Shown: positions 26,721 to 35,773 of the stretch, piece after piece
How the letters are laid out: every line of letters starts with the position of its first letter
Numbering within the stretch: position 1 is the first letter of the stretch
DNA from: Macrocystis pyrifera
Taxonomy: Eukaryota > Sar > Phaeophyceae > Laminariales > Laminariaceae
Direction: 5' to 3'
DNA: 64,000 nucleotides
NCBI GenBank assembly: GCA_031763025.1
Contig: JASSKH010000043.1
Coordinates: forward strand, 1,198,501 to 1,262,500
Made by a program: the position numbers and the translations under genes
The notes under the pieces: model-generated
Database searches by the model: none
Told to the model about the DNA's origin: nothing
The model's input: the letters and a program-made list of their open reading frames with translations, nothing else

Positions 26721-27636
26721 ACATCACGTTCAGGCTATTGCTTTTCTTTCTTTTTTATCGATGCCGGTGGAAAGAAAAGGGCGGGGGGGGCCGAACGAGT
26801 TTGCTGCAAGCTTTGGACTCCCACCTGTGCCATCCCAACAAAGCCTCAGGGTGCAAAGGGGCAAACAGAACTGGATAGGGTAGCCGTACGAGCCAAGAGA
26901 CAAGACACACGCCAGGGCAATACATGCTCTTGAGAGCGTCGGTTGCCCCCCCCCAAAAAAAAAACGGCGAAAACGCCGGAAGCATAACGACAAAACAAAA
27001 CAAATCATCAGGACTATTATTTTAATAGTACAACAGAAAAGCAGCTGCTGCTGTACTTATCCTCGTGTGCATCAAACCCAGCGGAAAGATCTCAGGGTTC
27101 CGCACAAAAAAGAAAACAAAACAAAGTGGAATGCGTAGAACGACCCCCAGGCGGGCAACGGCGTGTCTCGGATTGGACGCCGTATTAAGGATCGGGAGCA
27201 TACAGGTCATGAGGTCTTGGGTCAGGATGAGGCAAGAAGCATGGGCATGAGCCTATCCGAAGGATCAACCGTTCACAGTTCGCTTCAGATAGAACAGGAT
27301 TACAACAGATGCCTACAATATGCAAATAAACATGAATAATGAGACCAACCTCAAGTCTGACCACGATCCAACCGAGTCGAGACGTGGACTCGCACGTGTC
27401 CCAGAGGGGTAGAGCGTGCTTCTGACGCTCGGGAGAAGTTCTCCCAGGAATGTAGATGGTAAACTGATTGCTTTGAGCCTCAGGTCGAGAGAGATGACCG
27501 AGGCAAAACGTAGGACCGCCGAAGAGGAGCGAGTGGCAAATCCACAAGTTAGGGAGCGGCCGTAAATGACGCGGCCCTTGCTGATACAAAAACGCAAGTC
27601 GTCTGAACTCCTGAAACGGTGTACAACCAATCATAA
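26721..27636. other. No recognised gene
   Basis: Two open minus-strand frames (27185-27634 and 27313-27630) have no recognisable domain. Mixed C/A homopolymer runs occur at 26946-26970. Nothing further is supported. Confidence 0.4.
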
Positions 27637-28382
27637 GGCTGTTTCCTATGCGGTTCGATTTCGAGCTTCAGATTTGTATTTTTCGATTAAAAAAAACAAA
27701 ACGAAGGACCCTGCTTATGCAGTCCAAAAATGCAAACTCCGACCGGATTTTTTTCGATTTGAGAATCCGATGACCCAAGTCGTTGGATGTTGGCCCAAAA
27801 TCCGACGACCTGGGTCATCAGAGTTTCAAATCGAAAAATGGCATGCTCTCTAAATTGAAGATGTTATTCACGACAGCAAACAGCAGGAGAACGGTCGATG
27901 AGTTGGATGGAGATACAGCTGTGTGGCGACGTTGCTTCGCGCCCGACGCGCGGACGGCGCGTCCCTCCGTGGCCAGACTAGAGTCGGCTGGAGCGGGCTC
28001 GAGCCTCTCCGTGGATGCATACTCGTAGACTACACCGCAGCTGTACAGCAGCAGCAGTCAAGTCACAAAATGAAACACAAAATACCAAGACAGGTTGACT
28101 CTAGCGCACTCGCCACGTCTCTTCGCCACCAGACTAGAGGCAGTCAGCGTGGACTCGGACGCTTTGGTCCAACGCGCAGGGCAGTGCACACAGCGCGTCT
28201 CTTCCCGGCGCCAACTCACAAAAACAGCAGTTGGTCTCGGCGTTTGATCGAATCCCTACACGCACAATAATGACTCTGTATTTTCCGCATAGGAAGGCCC
28301 TTTCGATTTGTCAAGCTCACATCTGAAAATACCATCGGGTCAAAATCTAGAGCTCAAAAATCGAAACGAGTAGGAAACAGCC
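27637..28382. mobile_element. 746-bp TIR element with TAA target duplication
   Basis: Bounded by perfect 12-bp inverted ends GGCTGTTTCCTA, with imperfect matching for about 40 bp (both ends continue with ttcgattt and gct). TAA flanks both sides (27634-27636 and 28383-28385), as for PIF/Harbinger-type insertions. Internally a second inverted repeat pairs tttttcgatttgagaatccg (27749) with its complement near 27838. No transposase is visible, so it is probably non-autonomous. A frame through the middle (27923-28270) has no known domain. Confidence 0.75.
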
Positions 28383-29009
28383 TAACAACAGCAGTTACAC
28401 TGCACCATATTGGTCTCTACCTCGTACACACCGAATAACGGAGAGGGCATCATGTACCTGGTGGCCGCGTCAGTGGCAATCAGTCAAGGAAGTGGCATGA
28501 CGATAGCAAACGGAAGCAGCATTTTTTCACGGTTAGTGCCGCCCTTACTTTGGCTAACTCGAAGATATCCAGGCAGGGTGTGATTTCAGAGTTCAGCGGA
28601 GAGCCGGGGTTGAGTGGTTCGGTAATCAAAGGGGATGATATATTGACAACGCACATAGTATGATTTTATGATAGAGGTTTGATTGTAGGGTGACGAACGC
28701 CGAGGTCCACCACGCGCACGCGCATTTCTCTCACACGATGCAACTAAGATGCCATCACCGTTCGGGTGAGCTTCTCGTGACCAACATCACCTTGTGAGAC
28801 CATCTTCTCCAACACCATCACCGAGTTCACAGGTGTGATGATTCATATTACACAAGACTTTCCAATTTACAGACACCATAAAGATTTGTTCGTTGCCTTT
28901 TCGTTTTTGGTTATGTTACACCAACGTCCAAGTTATCTCTGATGATAATTTTCTATAGGACAAAACAGATGCTACGAGTATTCAACATTCGCGTTCGCAT
29001 TCTTGATTG

Positions 29010-29250
29010 GTTCTACGATAAAGGTAGCACATTTTCGCTAAAATGTTTTCTGAATGATTGGGCTCTTCAACCCAAAATCGTTGCAATGCCAATCTTGTTT
29101 CGAAAAAAAGTGCAATTGCATTCTTGGGCCGCGATATTAATTCATCGGGATGCAATTGATGTATGCTTGAAGTCATGTTTCGGGTGAGGTGTGGAGCTCC
29201 TTATTGAGTGAGGAGCCTCAGAAAATTCCGGGTGAACCTCTATCGTAGAA
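29010..29250. mobile_element. Family B MITE, copy 3 (inverted)
   Basis: 241-bp copy in reverse orientation relative to copies 1 and 2. Ends are gttctacgataaaggt and the complement of tttctacgatagaggt. The conserved internal block appears as gagtgaggagcctcag. Confidence 0.75.
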
Positions 29251-29506
29251 AGCCCCCCAAAGATTCTCCAGAACCCATGTACCCATTGGTACCGGGTGTC
29301 ATCCGAGGGTTCGAACATACTATCACGGAGGACCATTGGAAATAGGACCACATATTGACTTTTCGGGGGTCTATAGTTAATAGGACCTGTGGCATACATA
29401 AAAACCTCTATATTTAGGTATTTTTACTAACAATATTTGATCCTGTTAACTATGGACCCCCGTAATAGTAAGGATATGTGCATATATAGGTGTTTATGTA
29501 TGTATA

Positions 29507-29545
29507 CCATTATTATTATTATTATTATTATTATTTTTTTTTTTT
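29507..29545. repeat. TTA microsatellite followed by T-run
   Basis: About ten TTA units followed by a T homopolymer. Confidence 0.95.
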
Positions 29546-29762
29546 CATCATCACTTTTACTTTCCAGCCCACTCGTAGGAGGTTTGACCCTCGACGATCT
29601 TCTGGACAAGCCGTGGTCACAGGTGTCGTCCCTTCTCCCCCCCGGTACGTGCCTTTATTTTTTATCGCGCATAGGGTTCAGCACCCCCACTGCTCGTCGA
29701 TTTTCATCGAATGTACAGCTAACTCACGCTCTCGCGCTTTCCGCTAATCAATTTTATGTAAG

Positions 29763-29854
29763 AAAAAGTCCCTACGAGCATGCACTCGGTGAGACTCGAA
29801 CTCACGAAATTGATCTTGATAGGCTCGCGGACCACCTACCAAGCCACCGGGGAC
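29763..29854 (-). ncRNA. tRNA-like pol III unit (tRNA-derived SINE or pseudo-tRNA)
   Basis: On the minus strand this reads GTCCC, an A-box-like TGGCTTGGTAGG, then a perfect T-arm GTGAG-TTCGAGT-CTCAC that contains the B-box. A small hairpin CGAGTGCATGCTCG comes next, then GGGAC, which can close the acceptor stem with the first five bases, and then TTTTT, a pol III stop. The anticodon arm does not fold well, so this is probably not a working tRNA. It may be a SINE head or a decayed tRNA. Confidence 0.45.
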
Positions 29855-30005
29855 GCCGGCATAGGTCCTATTGACTATGGTCCCCCGAAAGAACAGAATG
29901 CCAGTCAAGAGGCGCTGGTGCACCCCGCAACATACTCGTTTGTGCTCTTGCATCGTGACTTCTCGCATCGTGAACACCACGAACGCGGCAGTCATGACTA
30001 CGGCC

Positions 30006-30241
30006 TGTAGCCAAAAGATACCAAGCCGTGGAGGTTTCAGTGTAATCGCATGTGTGAGTGGAGCAGTGGCCGGGGATCCTGTGTGATGTCCCCTAGCCAC
30101 CTGGCTCGTGGTCCGATGAGGATCACTCCGTGATAATACAAGCTCTAAGAACAAGACTTACTGAGTGCGAGGCCAGCGAGACTGGTGGAGTCCCTCGCTG
30201 GAAGCCCTCTTGCTGATATCATCTGGCAGAGGCCATAATAT
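30006..30241 (+). repeat. 5' LTR (236 bp)
   Basis: Starts TGTAGCC and ends ATAATAT. Identical by eye to the 3' copy. It begins with TG but does not end with the usual CA. One base at the 3' border is ambiguous because a C could belong to the LTR or to the target duplication. Confidence 0.93.
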
Positions 30242-30444
30242 CTAGATATTCGCGGAACTTCTGTTGGAGGAGTTTTCGGCTGCGGAGTATTGGGTCACAG
30301 CTGGGAAGGCAGTTGGCCCGTTGGACGGATCGAAACGGCTTGAAGCGCACAGCAGGGGAGGACGCTCCGGGAGCTGGAGGACGCACAGGTCAGGCGGCAG
30401 TTTCTCCGTTATTACAGTAGAGTCCAGGTGGACTGCTGTGGATT

Positions 30445-33400
30445 ATGGCGCACACGGCAAGCACGCCGCTGGTGGTAGGGGAGTCTCTGACTCCACCGAA
30501 ATACGGAGAGGTGTGGACCGAGGAGGCCTCTCGTGTTTTTTACGCAGCGTACCTCGATTATGAGGAACGGCTGCAGCTCGCCAACGCTCAGGGGGTGGTT
30601 CAGCACTCCAAAGTGAGCATGGGCCAGCTTATCCCCAATTACATTCATCGGTGTTTTGAGGGATTTTACAAGCATCAGACTACGATGACCGCCTCGGAGT
30701 TGTTGGACGCTGTTAGGCAGCACGCTGGTTACACAACCACCAGCAACAGATTTGACACCTCGCGGGCGGCAGCGGACTTGCGTCGCGTTCTCTCAATGAG
30801 GCGCAATGAAAAGCAGGGCGGTGAAACATCCGTCAAAGACCGCGCGATGATGGTAAACTCCGCTATGGAAAAGTATTTTGCGGAGAATCACGCGGTGCAT
30901 GCCATGTACCGCGCGCAGGACCGTTCGTGGTTGCCCGGACCGGCGGAATTTGTGAGCATGGCGTTGGTGGATGGCTTATGGCCGTCCGAGTTCAAAAAGT
31001 ACGTAAAAGGTCAGCTAACGTACGCTGCAGGGTGGAAGAAGGACCCGGCATTGGTCATGGACCAAATTTTTTCTGCTGCAGAACAGTGGAAATTCATCGA
31101 GGCGTATGGTCGGAAAGATGCTGCAGGGGCAGCTGAACCGCGACGCCAACAGCAGCAGAAACCGAAACAGCAGCAGTCCGCGAAAAAGTCGTTTGTTCGC
31201 GTCTGTTTCGAGTGTGGTGATCCCAACCATTATGTTTCTGATTGCCCAAAAGCTCGCGGTGGCGGCACAGCTCCCAGCAGTGGTGGGCGCGGGTCGTCAG
31301 GGTATCGCGGGGGCCGCAATGGCGGCCGGGGCAGATTCAACCATGGACGCGGGCGCGGTGGCCGTGGTGGCAATCAATTGACAGCGGGCGGTGGAACTTC
31401 TGCTGTTGCTTCTTCAACTTCTGGTGCGCCAGCGGCAGGAGCCGCTGGGTCGGGATCTGGTTCGTCTGTTGCCGGCCGAGCTGTATACGTTGGAGGAGCT
31501 GGAACATCGGTGGGTGCTGCTGGAGCGAGAACTTCGCCATCCACCGAGCGGGCGGAGTCAGTGTCTGGTGCTGCTGCAGGGGCGGTAGCGCCGGAACCGT
31601 CTGTATATTCGACGTCTTGGTCGGGGTGGACCGCCGATTCTATTTCTTCGGCGCCGGCTGTAGGAGGGCTGCCATGGCGTCAGGTGACTCTTGGTACCGA
31701 CCAGAGTTCAACGGCAGGTGAAGTGCCTGTCGATCGCAGCGCTGAGTGTTTACGCGCTGATCTCTCTTTGCCAGGGTCGGTTGGTTCGCTGATGGCGCGT
31801 GTGATCCTTGATTCGGGGTCGGCGCTCACGTCCATCGGTGTCGGCTTACTTCAGCAGCTGTCTTCGCATTTCGGCGGCGCCGATCTGCAAATTCCGTTCG
31901 AAAATGGCCCGCAGCAGGCGAAAACCGCTACGGGTGTTTCAGTGATGGTCACGCACAAAACGGTGCCGATTGCCGTGAGTGTACGGACGCCGTGGGGAGC
32001 GGTGAAATTGGAGCCCATCACTTTCGCGGTCATGCCTGGTACAGATAACGTCGTTCTGTTTGGCATGGCTACCATGAAAGCTCTTGGCATCGACGTCTAC
32101 CGTGAAGCTCTGGAGAAGCTTCGCCCTCGCGCAGTGCCGGTATCGACCGGTGTGGAGACTCCGAGTTACCTTGCGGCGCGCAGAGTGACGGTTTCCGTGC
32201 GTGCTTTTCAGACCGAGGCTACGGTGGATGCTCCGGAGGACAAGGCGGTGGAACATTTGGTCGACCGGGGGCCAGACATGTTCATGGATCCGGAGGAGGA
32301 GCGGACGGCCCGAGAACGGGCGTTGGAGGACAGCGTGCAGCAGGCAGAGCAGAGTGGATTAAGCGTCGGCGGAGCAACCCGTTTGCGCGAAATTTTGGCT
32401 CGTCGCGTGGGTGCTTTTCGCCGTGCGCTGTGTGGTGATCCGCCAGCGCAAGTGGAGCCGATGCGAGTGCAGCTGAAGCAACAGGCGAAGCCTGTCAAGG
32501 CAACGCCACGTCGGTACGAACCGACGAAAAGGGACTGGCTCTCGAAGTGCATTGCTGCTTTGGTGTTTTTTGGCTTTGTCTACCACAACATCCAGGCGGT
32601 GTGGGCGAGTCCGGCGATGGCGGTGCCCAAGAAGGACTCTTTCCGTTTGGTGAGCGACTACTCGGCGGTGAACGCACAGGTGGAGAAGTCCCCGGGCGTC
32701 ATGCCCAACCATGAAGACATGGGAGATCTGCTGGGGGCGCGTTTCTTCGGCAAGCTGGACCTACTTCAAGGGTACTGGCAGATGCCTTTGGCTCCGGAGG
32801 CGCAAGACGTCTTCACCATGGCGACAAGCGACGGTTTGTTCACGCCTACCCGTGTTCCCCAAGGTGTTTTGAATGCGACTTCTTATTTCCAAGGTGTCAT
32901 GACTGAAGTGTTGCGTGGTTTGGATTGCAAAGTTTGGGTCGATGACGTTTTCTTTTTCGCAGACACCGAAGAAGCTCTTCTGCAGCTGCTTGATGACATT
33001 CTTGAACGCCTGGAGAATGTTGGACTGTTTGTCGCCGCCCACAAGTGTACCTTCTTCTCTCGTGAACTGGTCTGGTGTGGTAAGGTGTATTCCAATGGTG
33101 TCGTGTCCCATGACCCCGCTCGAGTGCAAGGTTTAAGTGAAATGCGTCGTCCCGAAAACGCTGGAGAACTAATGCAATTCTTGCAGGCTGTCAACTGGTT
33201 GCGTACATCGTTACCACGTTTAGCGGAAACGGTAGCACCGTTACGTGATTTTTTGGAGGAGCTCCTTGTTGGGGCTACACGTCGGACTAAGCGAGTGGCG
33301 CGCAATCGTGTCATCAAGGATACCGCGTGGACGGAGGATCGGGTGCGGGCGTGGAATGCCGCACGGGGTTTGGTGGCGCAAGCAGTGCCGCTTCATCATC

Positions 33401-35454
33401 CTCGTCCCGGGTGCGTTGTTTTGATGTTTCCTGACGCTTCTGATTTCCATTGGGGTAGTTTTCTCACCCAAGTGCCTGAACACGAATTTCGCAGTGGATT
33501 GGCGTTGGAAAGCATGTCTCACGAGCCTCTCGGATTTCTGAGTGGTTCGTTCACAGGTTCGCAGTTGCGCTGGGCGACTGTCGACAAAGAAGGTTTTGCG
33601 ATCGTTAATACGTTCCGGAGGCTCGAATACCTGCTTTGGGGTGGTGTTCATATCTTTACTGATCATCGAAACTTGCAGTACATTTTCAATCCGGAGAAGT
33701 GTGTCACGACGGTCACAAAGACCATGGCACAACGCCTAGAGAATTGGAAGGGTGTTTTAGGACAATACCGCTATGCAATCGAACACATCCCTGGCGATCG
33801 AAACTGTTGGGGGGATCTGTTGTCTCGTTGGGTCAAAGTTCCTACGGTGCCTGTTCGTTCGGTTGCCGTGCACAGCCCATGTAATGCTGACGATTCGCTT
33901 CCCGCATTGGATGTGATTCGTGCCTCGCAACAAAGGTCTGTCGCTCGTATAGGCGTTGGTGTTCATGAATTTTCGACAACCTTCGGTCAAGCTACCTTGG
34001 CCGATGATGGTTTGTTTCGTGTGCGTGTTGGGGTGCGTGACGTCTTGTGGATTCCGCCGGATGATCTTGCTCTTCAAACTCGTTTGATGGTGTGCGCGCA
34101 CATGCGCTCGGCTGGTCACCGTGGTGTGGCGCCGACTTTGTTTCGCCTGAAGGAATATTGTGTTTGGCCTCACATGGATTCTCAGGTTCGCGAATTCGTT
34201 CGCCAGTGTTTGCACTGTGTAGACACGCGTGCAGGTGCACTCATTCCTCGTCCCTACGGAGACACGGTGCATGGTACCGCTCCGGGAGAAGTGGTGCACT
34301 TTGATTTTTTGTATGTTGGCCACAGCGGGCCCGAAGGTAGCGATGGCCTGCCTGATGAGGATGGTTTCCGATATGTTTTGGTCATCATGGATGATTTGTC
34401 CAACTACGTGGCGTTGGAACCGGCCGAGGCTTGTACAGCCGAGGTCACAGCGAAGCATTTGCTAGCCTGGTGTAAGACTTTGGGGGTGCCGCGTGTGTGG
34501 GTGAGTGATACCGCCACGCATTTCAAGAACAGGGTGCTTGCTTTGTTGAGCGACGCGTTGCACATCGAACATCGTTTTGCTGTCGCTTACACGCCGTGGT
34601 CGAACGGTACGTGTGAACGCATGGTAAAAGAGGTGGTACGTGCTCTGCGTTCCATTCTGTCAGAACAGCGTCGTCAGGTTTCGGAGTGGGTTGATGTTTT
34701 GCCGGCCGCTCAGTGGGCCTTGAACACTTCGTTTCGTGAACGTTACCGAAGCACTCCGTACAGCGTGATGTTTGGGCGTGCTCCGCGTACCGATTTCTCG
34801 GCGCTCGTTTCTGAGTCTGATGGCAGGTGGAATGTTGACGTGATGAATGCTGACTTGTTGCGTGCGAACGTCCGTGAAGTCGTTGCAGAGCAGGAGAGAT
34901 TTTGCGCCGATATTCGCGCAGCTGTTGCCGTGTCTCGCGACAACAAACGTAAACAGGCTCAGGGCCAGGTGGTGTTGCCAAAATTTGCGGTTGGTGATTT
35001 CGTGTTGTATGCTCGTGTTCGTCGGCAGGGTGCCACACCGAAATTGTTGTCCACATGGACTGGTCCGTGGCGTGTGGTAGCAGCTGATCATGATCATGTG
35101 TACTCAGTTCAGAACATCGTTTCTGGGAAGGTGCATCAAGCTCACGTGGCTCGTTTACGATTTTATGCGGATGCGACGTTGAACGTCACCGCTGATCTGA
35201 AGGATGTTTTCCAACATTCCTTTGCGCAGGGTGAATGCCGCATGAATGCTTTGGTGCATGTGGCCGAAGATGATGCCAACGAGGTGATTGTCTTGGTCGA
35301 TTGGGATGGTTTCGAAGCAGAGGAGCGCACGTGGGAGTCTTTGCGGTCGATTTATTCTGCTGCGCCTGAATTCGTCGTGAAGGAATTGCGCAAATTACGG
35401 ATGACCCGTGCGCTCAAGATTAAAATTGCTTCAGAGTTCAGCATTGATTTGTGA
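30445..35454 (+). CDS. Retrotransposon Gag-Pol polyprotein with chromodomain
   Basis: A single 1669-residue frame encoding the proteins for replication and integration. Gag occupies about residues 1-250, then a CCHC zinc knuckle (C254, C257, H262, C267) and a Gly/Arg-rich and Ala/Ser-rich linker. Aspartic protease: DSG at 456-458. Reverse transcriptase: D772 in DLLQGYWQM and WVDD at 831-834 in place of the more usual YVDD/YIDD. RNase H: D997 in FPDASDFHWG. Integrase: HHCC finger H1219, H1225, C1255, C1258 and catalytic D1287, D1355, E1391 with the canonical 35-residue D-E gap. A GPY/F-like TGPWRV is at about 1539, and a C-terminal chromodomain (VLVDWDGFEAEERTWESL) at about 1601-1652 probably guides integration. 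No frameshift separates gag and pol. All catalytic residues are present. Confidence 0.97.
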   Translation: MAHTASTPLVVGESLTPPKYGEVWTEEASRVFYAAYLDYEERLQLANAQGVVQHSKVSMGQLIPNYIHRCFEGFYKHQTTMTASELLDAVRQHAGYTTTSNRFDTSRAAADLRRVLSMRRNEKQGGETSVKDRAMMVNSAMEKYFAENHAVHAMYRAQDRSWLPGPAEFVSMALVDGLWPSEFKKYVKGQLTYAAGWKKDPALVMDQIFSAAEQWKFIEAYGRKDAAGAAEPRRQQQQKPKQQQSAKKSFVRVCFECGDPNHYVSDCPKARGGGTAPSSGGRGSSGYRGGRNGGRGRFNHGRGRGGRGGNQLTAGGGTSAVASSTSGAPAAGAAGSGSGSSVAGRAVYVGGAGTSVGAAGARTSPSTERAESVSGAAAGAVAPEPSVYSTSWSGWTADSISSAPAVGGLPWRQVTLGTDQSSTAGEVPVDRSAECLRADLSLPGSVGSLMARVILDSGSALTSIGVGLLQQLSSHFGGADLQIPFENGPQQAKTATGVSVMVTHKTVPIAVSVRTPWGAVKLEPITFAVMPGTDNVVLFGMATMKALGIDVYREALEKLRPRAVPVSTGVETPSYLAARRVTVSVRAFQTEATVDAPEDKAVEHLVDRGPDMFMDPEEERTARERALEDSVQQAEQSGLSVGGATRLREILARRVGAFRRALCGDPPAQVEPMRVQLKQQAKPVKATPRRYEPTKRDWLSKCIAALVFFGFVYHNIQAVWASPAMAVPKKDSFRLVSDYSAVNAQVEKSPGVMPNHEDMGDLLGARFFGKLDLLQGYWQMPLAPEAQDVFTMATSDGLFTPTRVPQGVLNATSYFQGVMTEVLRGLDCKVWVDDVFFFADTEEALLQLLDDILERLENVGLFVAAHKCTFFSRELVWCGKVYSNGVVSHDPARVQGLSEMRRPENAGELMQFLQAVNWLRTSLPRLAETVAPLRDFLEELLVGATRRTKRVARNRVIKDTAWTEDRVRAWNAARGLVAQAVPLHHPRPGCVVLMFPDASDFHWGSFLTQVPEHEFRSGLALESMSHEPLGFLSGSFTGSQLRWATVDKEGFAIVNTFRRLEYLLWGGVHIFTDHRNLQYIFNPEKCVTTVTKTMAQRLENWKGVLGQYRYAIEHIPGDRNCWGDLLSRWVKVPTVPVRSVAVHSPCNADDSLPALDVIRASQQRSVARIGVGVHEFSTTFGQATLADDGLFRVRVGVRDVLWIPPDDLALQTRLMVCAHMRSAGHRGVAPTLFRLKEYCVWPHMDSQVREFVRQCLHCVDTRAGALIPRPYGDTVHGTAPGEVVHFDFLYVGHSGPEGSDGLPDEDGFRYVLVIMDDLSNYVALEPAEACTAEVTAKHLLAWCKTLGVPRVWVSDTATHFKNRVLALLSDALHIEHRFAVAYTPWSNGTCERMVKEVVRALRSILSEQRRQVSEWVDVLPAAQWALNTSFRERYRSTPYSVMFGRAPRTDFSALVSESDGRWNVDVMNADLLRANVREVVAEQERFCADIRAAVAVSRDNKRKQAQGQVVLPKFAVGDFVLYARVRRQGATPKLLSTWTGPWRVVAADHDHVYSVQNIVSGKVHQAHVARLRFYADATLNVTADLKDVFQHSFAQGECRMNALVHVAEDDANEVIVLVDWDGFEAEERTWESLRSIYSAAPEFVVKELRKLRMTRALKIKIASEFSIDL

Positions 35455-35532
35455 TTTGCCGCATGCGATTTCGTCTTGGTTTTTTGGTTTTGTCAAGCTC
35501 GTTCGTGTCGAGTGAACTCGCTTTGGGGGTGC

Positions 35533-35768
35533 TGTAGCCAAAAGATACCAAGCCGTGGAGGTTTCAGTGTAATCGCATGTGTGAGTGGAGCAGTGGCCGG
35601 GGATCCTGTGTGATGTCCCCTAGCCACCTGGCTCGTGGTCCGATGAGGATCACTCCGTGATAATACAAGCTCTAAGAACAAGACTTACTGAGTGCGAGGC
35701 CAGCGAGACTGGTGGAGTCCCTCGCTGGAAGCCCTCTTGCTGATATCATCTGGCAGAGGCCATAATAT
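35533..35768 (+). repeat. 3' LTR (236 bp)
   Basis: Identical by eye to the 5' LTR, so the element is very young or recently converted. It ends directly at the CGGCC target duplication. Confidence 0.93.
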
Positions 35769-35773
35769 CGGCC

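Larger units (their letters stand above)
29321..29886. mobile_element. Split family A copy containing a nested family A MITE
   Basis: A left family A end (tatcacggaggaccattgg) at 29321 and a right end (taggtcctattgactatggt) finishing at 29886 lie 0.5 kb apart. Between them is a second, nearly complete family A copy (about 29361-29467), a (TTA)n/T-run and a tRNA-like unit. Nested insertion into an older copy is the simplest reading; chance proximity of two broken copies is also possible. Confidence 0.55.
30006..35768 (+). mobile_element. Ty3/gypsy chromovirus, apparently complete
   Basis: Full-length LTR retrotransposon of 5763 bp. Two LTRs (30006-30241 and 35533-35768) flank one gag-pol frame, and a 5-bp target duplication CGGCC lies at 30001-30005 and 35769-35773. 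The LTRs look identical by eye and the reading frame is intact, which indicates a recent insertion. A G-rich stretch (ttgggggtgc) just before the 3' LTR could be the polypurine tract. No standard initiator-tRNA primer site is obvious after the 5' LTR. Confidence 0.95.

Noticed and set aside
29490..29874. Open frames with poly-Tyr/poly-Ile across the TTA tract
   Set aside because: They arise from the TTA microsatellite and T-run between MITE ends; there is no domain.
29744..30154. Minus-strand frame shared by both LTRs (also at 35493)
   Set aside because: It is duplicated only because the LTRs are identical; there is no coding evidence.
33241..35097. Long minus-strand frames inside the retrotransposon
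   Set aside because: They are shadows of the intact gag-pol gene and show no domains of their own.
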